A DNA stretch of 64,000 nt, from NCBI GenBank assembly GCA_964017185.1, contig OZ024872.1:44850188-44914187 (forward strand), read 5' to 3'. Positions within the stretch are counted from its first letter, which is position 1. Each line of letters starts with the position of its first letter. The translations under genes and the position numbers were made by a program. Origin of the DNA: Rugalucina vietnamica (lineage: Eukaryota > Mollusca > Bivalvia > Lucinida > Lucinidae). The notes under the pieces were generated by a model. The model ran no database searches. It was not told the origin of the DNA and saw only the letters and a list, made by a program, of their open reading frames with translations. Below, one piece after another: positions 33,101-43,585 of the stretch.

Positions 33101-36100
33101 AAGTAGAATCTGGTCAAACACAGGTTAAAATGCCCTGATCGTGCCTTTGCAAGCTTTCTGTAACCAACGGTCGTTGCAGTTGGTTAACCGAAAACTAAAT
33201 TAGCTTTTCAGACATAATTTTAAAATATTTTAAGCTTTCCTTTCAACACTTAGATCGATTTTGTACCGGCGGTCAACTTGAAGTTGCGGTGGTCGTATTG
33301 ATCAATGGAGATTAAAATGTAAATTTTCATCGTGAGAGAAAGCCAGCAAAAATGCAACTTGATGTCGTTTTCTGTTAGGGAGCACGGCAACATTAATGGA
33401 GATGCATTCTAGACACAACCAAATCCAAATCAATGCCGTCCTTGTCCTCATAATTGAATTTCGTTTGTCCATTAGCCATTCAGTCACATAGTTTAGCAAT
33501 ATCTGATGTATTTATTACTAATTTTTGGTAACCCCAACAATACAAATACTACCTCATGCAAGATGCATTGAATTTATATACATAATTCGCATTGACTCGA
33601 AGAAAAATCACTAGAATAACAGTGTGGTCAATTTGCAAACTAGGTGGTCAATTTGACCTTAAAAATGAGCAAGTTTAAAATGATTTACCGTCCAATTTGA
33701 AAAGTATTGAAGGACATGCCTGCTGTTTAATGTTGAGCAGGCTCAGTCTTGCAGATTCGACAATTATAGAAGTACATGTAATACTAAGCAAAGCGTTCAT
33801 TGTGTTGTTCGTATGAAATCTATCTCCTGTTTTGCAATATCAATTATTTGAATATGTAAGGGGAATAATCACGTGGTTTATTTCAATTTCAGACGAAATA
33901 TTTAGAAACATTGGTCATGATAAAATTGTCAATGCTAAATGAATTGGCGTGTAAAATTACACATACATGTACCTCTTCATCACATTGTCACGAGCAGTTG
34001 GAATAATAGACTCATAAAGTTTCTGGATTTTGCCAGTAGTCGATTGGCTTGCTGGTTAAGCCCAAACGCCAGTTCAACGAGTCGAGATCACGTGATTGTC
34101 CACTGCAAAGAGTAGAATGAATTAATGCTGAAGAATAACTGGCCATGTCAGTTCTAGTTAATGTTAAGCAGGCTCAGTCTTGCAGATTCGACAATTGAGC
34201 CGCCTCATGGGAAAACCAACAATCTGCATATGCGAAAACAAAGACGCAGATCAGCTTCGCGGTAACCGCGAAGCTGATCAGCGCCTTTGTTTTCGCTACT
34301 CGGATAGTACAATTCCTCTTCTACTTAAATCTGAAATTTCAAGCTTCTAGCTCTTTTCTGAGCTTGTGCAGGCCGATTTGTGTCGGACCTGTTCAGAAAC
34401 CACATTGTTGGTTTTCCCACGAGGCGGATCAATTATAGGAGTATTACTAAGCAAAGCGTTCATTGTGTTGTTCGTATGAAATCTATCTCCTGTTTTGCAA
34501 TATCAATTCTTTGAATATGTAAAGGTGAATAATCACGTGGTTTATTTAAATTTCAGACGAAATATTTAGAAACATTGGTCATAATAAAATTGTCAATGCT
34601 AAATGAATTGGCGTGAAAAATTACACATGCATGTACCTCTTCATCACATTGTCACGAGCAGTTGGAATAATAGATTCATAATGTTTCTGGATTTTACCAG
34701 TAGTCGATTGGCTCCCTGGTTAAGCCCAAACGCTAGTTCAAACGAGTCAAGATCACGTGATTGTCCACTGCAAAGTGTAGAATGACTGCATGTATTAATG
34801 CTGAAGAATAACTGGCCTCGTCAGTTCTAACGAACCAAGCGTCGTTACCTGACGAACAAAAAAAAACATATCTCTGGCGTGGACAGGGAATCCAAGACGT
34901 TGTCCAGAGTCCGTTCAAATCGCCATCTAAGAAAAAGCCAAAATACAGTTCATCACCCTATAGAGCTATTGGTTCATCACCACAAAAGACAATTTGTCCT
35001 AAAATCTATACACCGAAAGGAAAGTTCAGATTTCCTAAGAAGAAAAACATAAAAACAGGGACAAAATCAAAAGTATTAAGTCCGTATACTAGCACCCCAA
35101 AGAAATCAAACAAAGTTTGATTATGAGTCAAACAAAGTTTGATTATGATAGACCATAGCTATGCACAAGCTAATACAGAATCTATTGGCACCAGCAAATC
35201 ACAAGCTGTTGTTCCCGAAGAACTTCTGATATACTGTAATTGATATAAACCACGTGATTATTCACCTTTACATATTCAAAGAATTGATATTGCAAAACAG
35301 GAGATAAATTTCATACGAACAACACAATGAACGCTTTGCTTAGTGTTACTCCTATAATTGTCGAATCTGCAAGACTGAGCCTGCTCAACATTAAACAGCA
35401 GGCATGTCCTTCCAGGGATTTTCCTGGGCTGATTTTGGGGCCCATTACAGGCCCCTTTCCCAATTGAAAAAATGTGTAAAATTTCCCAATTTTCAGGTAA
35501 AAAATACCAAAATAATAAATAAATCCTTGTACATTTGTTGTGGATAGGTAGATCATACCCTCAAAATATTTTTTTGGAGAAATATGCTCAAATTAACACC
35601 AAATATGCATATTATCCCCTGTTCTGTTTTATATCCATTTTCCCAATTTGACTGATATATACGCATTATTTTTCCCAAAATCATTGGTCCCGGGTCCCTG
35701 TTTTGAAAAAGTAGGAAAATCCCTGCCTTCAATACTTTTCAAATTGGACAGTAAATCATTTCAAACTTGCTCATTTTTAAGGTCAAATTGACCACCTAGT
35801 TTGCAAATTGACCACACTGTTATTCTAGTGATTTTTCTTCGAGTCAATGCGAATTATGTATATAAATTCAATGCATCTTGCATGAGGTAGTATTTGTATT
35901 GTTGGGGTTACCAAAAATTAGTAATAAATACATTAGATATTGCTAAACTATGCGACCGAATGGCTAATGGACAAACGAAATTGAATTATGAGGACACCGA
36001 CCTCATTGATTTGGATTTGGTTGTGTCTAGAATGCATCTCCATTAAAGTTGCCGTGCCCCCTAACAGAAAACGACATCAAGTTGCATTTTTGCTGGCTTT

Positions 36101-38640
36101 CTCTCACGATGAAAATTTACATTGTAATCCCCATTGATCAATACGACCACCGCAACTTCAAGTTGACCGCCGGTACAAAATCGATCTGAGTGTTGAAAGG
36201 AAAGCTTGAAATATTTTAAAATTATGTCTGAAAAGCTAATTTAGTGTTCATTTAACTAACTGCAACGACCATTGGGTACAGAAAGCTTGCAAAGGCACGA
36301 TCAGGGCATTTTAACCTGTGTTTGACCAGATTCTACTTTCGTTTTCACTACCGATCAAACGGGCCGGAAAGGATTGCAGTAAAACGGTTTATTTTTTTCA
36401 ACTACCACTTCGGCTAGACATTCAACGGCAAAAAACTGATAGCCTGACATTCTTTGATTTTTATAATACGTTTTTGATATAAAAATATCTTACCTTCCAC
36501 ATCCACCAAACTCGCGAAAACTAATAACAGGAAACGCTCAAAACGACCACCGGATGTATATCAACTTTTTTTACGTTGACCACCGGCGGTGGTCAATTTG
36601 CACTTTACCGGGCGTGTAATAGAGCCACCAGTTTAAAACAGATCACTATCAGGTTTTATTATGAAATGACTGTACTTAAAACCTACCAAGCCTTGAGTTC
36701 CAATACACTTTAGAAAAGTCCAGTTCAAAGGCTAGCCCATTTTCCTTCGTCTGTGTGATGTAATTGGGTTCTCCTGCCATCAGCTCCATTTGAAAGCTCC
36801 TGTATGTGTTGTCTATCGTGTTGGTTTTATTGACCACTGTCTTCACAGAGGGAATCTTATCCAGAATCACTTCACCTGAAATAATTGAGTCTTCACATTA
36901 GAAAACCAATTGGTTGGTAACGATTTGGATTTTCAACCAGGTCTGACACAAACTGGCCTGTACAGTTGCAGAAGCAGGCTAGAAGCTTGAAATTTTGAAT
37001 TTAAGAAGAACAGGGATTGTACTATATGTGTAGCAAAAACAAGGCACTGATCAGCTTTGGGGTTACCACAAAGCTGGTCTGCGCCTTTTTTTTTTGCATG
37101 TGCAGATTGGTCCTTTACTTATGCGGCAGCTCAATTTGAGTCACATCACTAAAAACAGGATTTTTGCAAATAAACAGATGCAAATCAGCTGTGCAGTTCC
37201 TGACCTATGAGCTGCATTTTTTAAAGTTTTCACATAATAATAATAAAAAAAGGTTTACTCATGATGTGACCCATATAATGGGCCATCTGTGTGGATACAG
37301 GTGGCTTTTGGGGTTTACCCATAATATTAATAGCATGTAAAATATCCATGCAATTTCTACCCTATTTTGAGGGTGAAAGGGGTGCATAATTTTGTTCAGG
37401 GACTTAAGAATTATACCGACACCATGGGAAATAACTCTTGTCAAAAGCTCTGTATCGCAGTTTCAGATTTTGAAAATGGAGGATAAATGCACAACAAATT
37501 TAATAATTAACTGTCTTAGTAGCGCCTGTACAATTTGATGAAGCTTTTGAATAGGAATGATACCAATGACCTCATAATAAAGCCGATTCAAATCACCCCT
37601 AGTGTAGGTATCATCCTTAATTTTGCAATTGCCAAAATACTCATTATGAATAATGTTTAATCTGTATTCAGTGTATTGGGTAATACAAGTATAGTTTATC
37701 AAATGGCAATGTTTTTAAGCTATCAATTCAATTTATGACTTCAATGGACATTACATGAAGAAACCCTTTTAAGAATAAATAACATACATATATTATTCAA
37801 TGCTTTTAATTTAATACAATATCTATTTTCTATTTGTATTATGCACCTATCAATGTTAAGCCCAAGAGGGGGGTGGGGGTGGCGGGATACCCAAGGGGAA
37901 TTAGACAATTTTGAAAAAATGGGAGGTCTAATTCCCCTTCCATGGATTGAAATTTCTGTCTAAATTCCTAAGGATAGGCGGTCAATTTTGCTATATGTTA
38001 CCTAAAATTTCTCAATGAAGCATCTAATTCCCCACCCCTGGGTCTTGATGCCCTGTCTAATTCCCAGGGGTTGGGATTAATTTGTTGTCGAATTCCCCCT
38101 GCATCCCCCCCCCCTCTGGGGGAAAACATTGATAGGTGCATTAGAACTATTACCTATTAAATTTTTGTAAGGCAGAGCATAGTCTTTCAAATTAAAGTGG
38201 CATATGTGTCCAATCTGAGAGAATCCAGTCACATTTTCTTGTGTCACAGCATGTAATACATCTGAACAGGACCAGTTCTCGTATTCAAGGTTAACTTCAA
38301 ACTCTGAAAAGTCACTTTCTGTGAGTCCATTGTCGGAGAGAACATTTTCACTGGCTTGATTGACTTCCTGAAAGGTCTTTCCTGTTGCTGGGTTTAAGAG
38401 AATGAGCCTATGGGACTTCTTTCTAGGATCAGTCTTATCCAGCTCAACAATCTGATTCAAATTCGGCATTTTAAGGCACAGACTTTTAAACTTCTTCCTC
38501 ATTTTGCCCAGTGTTTCAACTGGTACAAGCAACGTTGGCACCTTCACTATACTTTGGAATGCAGATTTGTCAAGTTTTGTCATTCCTCTCACTCTTTCGG
38601 GTGGGTTTATGATGCCACTGTTATTCATTTCTGATGTCAT
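30079..38640 (-). CDS. TRMT5: tRNA (guanine-37-N1)-methyltransferase, four coding exons
   Basis: The exons 38154-38640, 36687-36875, 30633-31277 and 30079-30164 join with consistent phase-1 junctions. They total 1407 bp, a 468-residue protein plus stop. The enzyme transfers a methyl group from S-adenosylmethionine to N1 of G37 beside the tRNA anticodon, preventing frameshifting; animal TRMT5 serves mitochondrial and also cytosolic tRNAs. Visible landmarks: N-terminal PPERVRGMTKLD (13-24), GFSQIGHICHFNL (139-151), VNKTNTIDNTYRSFQ (176-190), SAM motif DVFAGVGPFAIPAA (244-257), ANDLNP (266-271), MNLPG (329-333) and VRKVAPNKDMMC (410-421). The length is close to vertebrate TRMT5. I chose the Met at 38640; an in-frame Met at 38658 would add six residues. 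No frameshift or stop was found. Of the three introns, the 5.4-kb one is dominated by transposons. Confidence 0.92.
30633..31277 (-). CDS. TRMT5: TRMT5 coding exon 3 (SAM-dependent methyltransferase domain)
   Basis: Acceptor tttgatattccag, donor aatgtttcag|gtaggtat. It carries GTEHQRVVDYISEGD, the SAM-binding motif, NDLNP, the MNLPG motif and the C-terminal VRKVAPNKDMMCAMFSL. The open frame upstream of the acceptor, to about 31346, runs into a MITE-A copy and is not coding. Confidence 0.92.
31301..31535 (+). mobile_element. MITE-A copy in TRMT5 intron 2
   Basis: It has cacatgagaaaaccaacaat, the family body, and a diverged central palindrome (gcactgatcagctgtccagt). It lies directly next to the exon 3 acceptor region. 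Confidence 0.7.
31905..32209 (+). mobile_element. MITE-A copy followed by an FB-B end fragment
   Basis: MITE-A occupies 31905-32138 (cctcacatggaaaaccaacg ... gaagtgttgattttc). From about 32140 the right arm of FB-B follows (tatacccatgcatacccaaa ... gttatcctgatg). Confidence 0.65.
32590..32815 (+). mobile_element. MITE-A copy
   Basis: It runs from gccgtgacgggagaaaaccg to tctcaagttgtggctta, with an almost perfect palindrome at 32722-32777. It abuts the long-inverted-repeat element at 32822. Confidence 0.75.
34196..34434 (+). mobile_element. MITE-A copy with an empty-site twin nearby
   Basis: tgagccgcctcatgggaaaa ... ttttcccacgaggcggatca, with a perfect central palindrome around gcttcgcggtaaccgcgaag. 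The duplicated host sequence at 33765-33775 (attcgacaattataga) is the same site without the element. The comparison shows a very short AT-rich target duplication. Confidence 0.85.
34812..35120 (+). pseudogene. ATG-less coding-like fragment, Lys/Ser/Pro-rich
   Basis: A 102-codon frame without ATG reads EQKKTYLWRGQGIQDVVQSP, FKSPSKKKPKYSSSPYRAIG, SPQKTICPKIYTPKGKFRFP and KVLSPYTSTPKKSNKV, then TGA. The very basic composition and repeated SP/KK words look like the tail of a nuclear protein. I do not recognise the family. It is the only coding-like part of the 3.8-kb element, so it is either captured host sequence or the element's own remnant. Confidence 0.4.
36687..36875 (-). CDS. TRMT5: TRMT5 coding exon 2
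   Basis: Acceptor aattatttcag, donor aaggcttg|gtaggttt. It codes for residues 163-226, including EVILDKIPSVKTVVNKTNTI and FELDFSKVYWNSRL, the conserved block just before the SAM domain. Exactly 189 bp, phase 1 to phase 1. Confidence 0.9.
36890..37136 (+). mobile_element. MITE-A copy in TRMT5 intron 1
   Basis: cacattagaaaaccaattgg ... ctgatcagctttggggttac ... gcggcagctcaa. Diverged, and beside the exon 2 acceptor. Confidence 0.65.
37137..37841. other. TRMT5 intron 1, nothing else delimited
   Basis: AT-rich intron sequence. Short frames on both strands lack domains. Confidence 0.45.
37842..38140. mobile_element. TTA-flanked MITE beside a TRMT5 donor site
   Basis: Inverted ends TGCACCTATCAATGTTAAGC / aaaacattgataggtgca are flanked by TTA (37839-37841, 38141-38143), PIF/Harbinger-like. 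The interior has G- and C-runs and repeated tctaattcccc words. 299 bp long. Confidence 0.8.
38154..38640 (-). CDS. TRMT5: TRMT5 coding exon 1 (N-terminal tRNA-binding part)
   Basis: Codes for residues 1-162 and the first base of Gly163. The donor is aatttaatag|gtaatagt. The frame stays open upstream to 38781, so an additional 5' exon spliced in near an agree ttag at about 38667 is possible. Downstream, only 10 bp of intron separate the donor from the target duplication of a MITE. Confidence 0.88.
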
Positions 38641-38675
38641 TATACTATGTTTTATCATAGAATATCTAAATACGT

Positions 38676-39428
38676 TTAGATTAAGGGGGTGCCAATTGTC
38701 AAAAACTAATACTTGTATAATTTTTACGTGTATAAAGAAAAATAACAATTTTTCTAAGGAGACTGGGCATTCTTGACACATTCTTGTATGAGTGATTCAA
38801 ACATCGAATACATATTCTTTTATGCCCCAAACCTCAGCTCTAGAGGGCTCAGCAGCACGCTTATCAGCATTGTTCAAGTCACTTCCTGGTTTGATTCCAT
38901 TGTCATCCGTCTGGCATGCCGGATAAATTTTACTAAAAGCTTTCACCGTAAACATGATCTCCAATGTCTTGACTACAATCTGTGAAAGTATTTTGAACAA
39001 AAAGTCAATATTTTGGGAGAAATCATACTATTTACTGTATCTGCTGTATAAGGTTTTCAGCATATATGATAAATACCATGTTTTCCCCGAGAAGAAATCA
39101 TCTCCGAGTGGACAAACTTTCACAGATTGTAGTCTGGCTTTTGGAGATCATGTTTATGGTGGTAGCTTTTAGTAAAACTTATCCAGCATGCCAGACAGAT
39201 GACAACGGAATCAAACCAGGAAGTAACTTGACCAATGCTGATAAGCGTGCAGCTGAGCCCTCTAGAGCTGAGTTTTTGGGCATAAAATAATCTCTATTCG
39301 ATGTTTGAATGACTCATACAAGAATGTTTCAAGAATATCCAGTCTCCTTGGAAAAATTGTCATTTTTCTTTATACAGGTAAAATTATACAAGTATTAGAT
39401 TTTAACAATTGGCATCCCCTTAATCAAA
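38676..39428. repeat. inverted duplication next to the TRMT5 start
   Basis: The left arm (38676-38992) and right arm (about 39105-39428) are about 320 bp each and highly similar in inverted orientation, around a spacer of about 112 bp. Shared words: tccggcatgccagacggatg (minus) / atccagcatgccagacagat (plus) and gctgagccctctagagctga. Both arms read FSK.YPACQTDDNGIKPGS and NADKRAAEPSRAE outwards, so an old coding or conserved segment may lie in the arms. Identity unknown. Confidence 0.75.
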
Positions 39429-39601
39429 CCATGAGTGCAATAAATATTATCTTCCCTTGATATCTTATGTTTTCTCGGTGACTGACGGGGTTTTAAGTTC
39501 CCATTTTGTAGAATTGGATACTTTACAATCAAAGGCTTGAAAAATATGCACTTGAACTTTCTGACAAGTTTTATAAGCATTGAAATATCATTAAAATCCA
39601 T
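39395..39601 (-). CDS. possible 5' exon with presequence-like N-terminus
   Basis: On the minus strand a frame begins with ATG at 39601, directly beside a TCTCGCGAGA palindrome, and reads MDFNDISMLIKLVRKFKCIF then many Lys/Arg residues. Such a basic start could be a mitochondrial targeting sequence of an upstream TRMT5 exon. A donor at CATG|GTTTGA is phase 1, while the putative exon 1 acceptor needs phase 2, so the link is not proven. It could equally be chance. Confidence 0.2.
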   Translation of the reverse strand: MDFNDISMLIKLVRKFKCIFFKPLIVKYPILQNGNLKPRQSPRKHKISREDNIYCTHGLIKGMPIVKI

Positions 39602-39885
39602 TCTCGCGAGATCTGACGAGACCTCATCTAGATCTCTCGCATGTGACGCTTTGAATTATGGGATTGAGCCAAAATCGGCTAATCCCGTGTTCATGAGATC
39701 AGACGATACCTTGTCTAAATTAACAATAAAATCAATAAAGTTTTTTCCGAAACTTATGTTTATATTTATCTTGGTAAAAGTAATATTTATCGAAAGGGAA
39801 ACTTACAAAATACCTTCAATTCCTGATTTTAAAATGAAAATCTGTACTCCCATTATGGCGGAAAACATGGCCGCAATGGCGGTCA
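39602..39885. promoter_or_regulatory. promoter-like region: TCTCGCGAGA palindrome and ATGGCGG words
   Basis: TCTCGCGAGA occurs at 39602-39611, a palindrome known from housekeeping and bidirectional promoters. At about 39855-39881 ATGGCGG occurs twice with ATGGCCGC between them, like YY1-type start-site motifs. The region is more CpG-containing than its surroundings and lies about 1 kb upstream of the TRMT5 coding start. Inferred only from motifs. Confidence 0.4.
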
Positions 39886-40005
39886 ATCCCAGATTCCATT
39901 GCTCAAAGGCGACAGGTCAGTGCTTGAGCGCTACCTGGTGGCGACAATGCATTAAAATCAATTAAACGGCAGAGTCGCGAAAACTAATGACCAATGGTAA
40001 CTGGT

Positions 40006-40083
40006 CATTTCGGCCCATAACCATTTCGGCCCATGACAATATCGGCCCATAACCATTTCGGCCCATAACCATTTCGGCCCATA
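40006..40083. repeat. short tandem repeat of cggcccataaccattt
   Basis: Five copies of a 16-18 bp unit (tttcggcccataacca). Every unit has the same orientation. Confidence 0.8.
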
Positions 40084-40544
40084 AATTATTACCATTGCCC
40101 TAAATGGAATGTTTACTAAAATAACTTATTCTATATATGTTTTAATATAAACCTGGTTACAAACATGACTTACAAAGGATGTTTCTTGAATTAGAAAATA
40201 AAAAAAAATCAGTATTAATAATTCTAAAGTTTAAAATCGCCATACCATTTCATTGTTTTACGATGTACATGCCACAGATAATTCGTGTTGAAATTAGCAA
40301 AAAGAAACATAATTTTATTTTATTTTTTATTCCTTTTTTCAAAGTAAGTTTTCTTAAATTTGATTTTAACAAATATGAACCAATATAATTTCAGTTAATT
40401 AATTAATGGTCCCATAAGCTTGGAACTAATCAAGTGCCACAGCATGGTGAACACAAGCATTTCAAATCAAACTTCAACTGCAATCAAAACTGATGTGAAT
40501 AGTGCCAGCAACTGTCAAAAGTCACTCACATAAGAGTGAAAGAA

Positions 40545-40795
40545 CATTACGAAAACTTGCCCATGCAATAAACAGATATTTTTAGCTTTAAATATTGAAA
40601 CTTTATAGCTGAAAATTTTTGATATTTTTTCTTATTTTTGCTCAAAACATAGACTGTGGGTACACGTTAGAACCGCCTCAGCAAAGGCGATTCTAACGAG
40701 TACCCACAATGTATGTTTTGGAGCAAAAATAAGAAAAATAGGTATACCCCTGCAAACCCCAGTTTGTACTATATAAATGTGGGGTTTAAAGACGT
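40545..40795 (+). mobile_element. FB-B element
   Basis: cattacgaaaacttgcccat ... cgcctcagcaaaggcgattc ... tataaatgtggggtttaaag. The extreme right end is lost. Confidence 0.75.
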
Positions 40796-40799
40796 TATT

Positions 40800-41138
40800 C
40801 CACGTACTATTTCGATTAAAAATAAAAATAAATCATATTAATATATCGATCCATGTCCAAAAAAACAAAATTTTATATGCGGGTTTACAAATTAATGACT
40901 TTTTTAAATACTGCAGTACGGAACCAAATTATCGGTTGTTTCCGGGTTTTTCCGCTGTCTTACCTGTGTGGGCGTGGCTTAGTATCTGTGACGTCATCTC
41001 GTACAAGTCCGATAAAGTCAGACCATTGGATAACGTAATAACAAGTCCATCCATGTTATGATTATATTCATTTTGACCATAAATTATGTAGTTTTGTTTT
41101 ATTTCGAAATTATTTTATATGCTGTTTTAAAAATCTAG

Positions 41139-41170
<32 letters not shown>

Positions 41171-41978
41171 ACTTTCTACATTCACACACGAGGCCTTTAT
41201 CACTTTACCAAAGTTTGAATCCTATGGCAGTTATTTCAGATCCGAGTATCAAAGTCATAAGGAATACACATATGCCGTTTTTACCCGTTCTTATAAATAA
41301 TAATTTATTTTCATTGTTTCACATGTGACATGAAGGATAAAACATCCATTTTTTATCATATTTTTTCACTACTTGCGCGATCACAAACGTGTTATGCTGA
41401 TTATGTTGAGTAAGAACACACGAAATAATATTCTTATTGGCGGCAATCGCGTGTGCGAGAGAGAGATCAACGTCTGAACGAAAGTATTCAGCGTGAGCGC
41501 CGTTACTCGCAAATTAGAGATTATCTCATGACATGCATTTGCCAATGTGACGACTTAGTTTTGCAAATCGAAAATAAACTCTTTCTCTCTCTCTCTCTCT
41601 CTCTCTCTAGTGTACAAATCATTTACATCATTTTCCATTCCGGCGAATAAAAAGATGTTCAAGTACATTCATTCTTTAAGGACACATTTGCAAATATTAA
41701 TGTTAATCAACATCATGTGCAATCAACACGGTTAACCAATAAAACACAAGCCCCGAGGGACCTGATTTAATCCGTACACAATAATAAAGGTACATGTAGT
41801 TGTTAAAACAATCACCATTATACACAGAAGTTCAGTTAAAAATTACACGTATCGACAACAATGTCTTGATCAAGAAGCAAAACCGCAAATATGGGTATAT
41901 GAGCGCTCATCATGATTTCATAAGAAAACATTACGAAATACTTGTTCATGTAAGTCCTATGCCGTGTTTTCCGAACCA

Positions 41979-42018
<40 letters not shown>

Positions 42019-42890
42019 AATATTTTAATGCAGTCGCGTAAAGTCCCGGTCCTACTGTGCTTAAGATTGCTCTACGATTGTCTTAAATATTAATTTGGGA
42101 ATCATTTCTTTGACACCGATGTGCAAATTAAGAAGACAGAATCACGTTGGAAAAGAAAATACATATTTTGCATACACAGTCTTATCAATAAACTTATAAT
42201 TAGACAACCGTACGATTCCTTACAATTCAGTGGGACCGGCACTTAACAGCTAGCCGGTCATCGTCTCTACCTTTTAAAAAATATAATAAAGGTCAGGAAG
42301 GGCGGTATGAATGAATTACATGGTGTCTGCGCTTGAACGTCTCATGCGCATATGCTTCGTGACTGTATGGGGTCACTACCATTTTAAATACAACTTATAC
42401 ATTCGTCACATAAAATCATAGGAATTCCACCTTGGTTTATGCAATTCTTCTCACGACGTGACATAATAAATGCGTGTACATTTTATTAAATGTAGAAAGA
42501 AAGATCAAAATAATAGTAGTCTATTCTTAATTCTTAATTCAAGCATTAGGATATCTAGAACAAAAGTCAATGTCGGTAGACTCGTTCACTCAATGAGATT
42601 GGAATGTCTTTGAGTATCTGACACGTGCCGCCGAGTGATATATGCCGCAATCTAGCGGCGTGTGTCGGCGTGTGTCACATTAAAAACATCATAGCCCGCT
42701 AGGCTGAGCGAGTTCATTATCAATCACACGCCAGCTGAACGCCCAATAATGGCCACTTGTTTACACGCTGTTGCCATGGGGCCAACCAATCAAAAGTTGT
42801 TTACATGACCTGAGTCACAGCCTTTACGATAATCGGATTTTCTATTTAAGAAAGGCTTCCCCCACACTGAATCGGCTGTATAGCATAGAT
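40800..42890. other. no gene recognised; homopolymer and CT microsatellites
   Basis: Holds a poly-A of about 31 nt near 41139-41169 and (CT)n tracts at about 41581-41609 and 41982-42016. Several open frames are extended only by these tracts. No domain or splice-supported exon was found. Confidence 0.5.
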
Positions 42891-42893
42891 ATT

Positions 42894-43139
42894 TGAGCCA
42901 CCTCGTGGGAAAACCAATAATGTGGTTTTTGAACAGGTCCGACACAAGCCAACATGTACAGTCGCAGAAGACAGCTAGAAGCATGAAATTTTGGATTTTA
43001 GAAGAAGAGGAATTGTGCTATCCGTGAAGCGAAAACAAAGGCGCTGATCGATCAGCTTCGCGGTTACCGCGAAGCTGATCTGCTTCTTTGTTTTCGCCTA
43101 GTCTACGCAGATTGTTAGTTTTCCCACGAGGCGGCTCAT
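42894..43139 (+). mobile_element. MITE-A copy, full length
   Basis: tgagccacctcgtgggaaaa ... cacgaggcggctca, with a perfect gatcagcttcgcggttaccg-type palindrome containing an extra gatc. Confidence 0.85.
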
Positions 43140-43585
43140 TAATGATGCTATTGTAACAGCGAATTATGTGTTTGTAGATCATTGGCGGCACGTGGTAAAA
43201 GAAAAACAGGCTTGCTTATTAACGGTTTACAATAGTAGTAGAAATAGCTATATCCACATATTGAAAAAATAGCACACTCGTCTTTTGAACTAAGAAACAT
43301 TCTTCTGTGTCTTTTATATTCTGCTGCACACATCGGCTTGTATACGACAAAATGCCCCTTTTTCTGTGTTTCTTGTCGTGCAACCACAGCGTCTATTAAA
43401 ATAATACATAAACCTGTCATCTCTTAATTACCTGATTCTACACACGCATTAGATTTTCAGAAAATGGTGATAACGCTCCATGTAGTGTTAATATGTTCAA
43501 TTGATAATTGTGTGATTTTATTGACTTTTTAAACTGTTTGCTTTTATAGCTCTAGTTCGAGATGGAGGAAAGAAAGCGAAGCTGA

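Larger units (their letters stand above)
32822..36617. mobile_element. 3.8-kb element with very long inverted repeats, in TRMT5 intron 2
   Basis: The ends acacgcccggtaaagtgcaa / ttgcactttaccgggcgtgt are flanked by AAT on both sides (32819-32821, 36618-36620). The inverted arms span about 32822-33890 and 35230-36617 with few differences and one interruption in the right arm (35400-35730). Inside are a direct duplication of about 440 bp (33735-34195 and 34435-34840), a MITE-A at 34196-34434, and an ATG-less Lys/Ser-rich frame. Conserved words include gaccaccgccggtggtcaac. The superfamily is not clear. Confidence 0.75.

Noticed and set aside
41453..42093. Frames with Leu-Ser runs
   Set aside because: They are generated by the (CT)n microsatellites.
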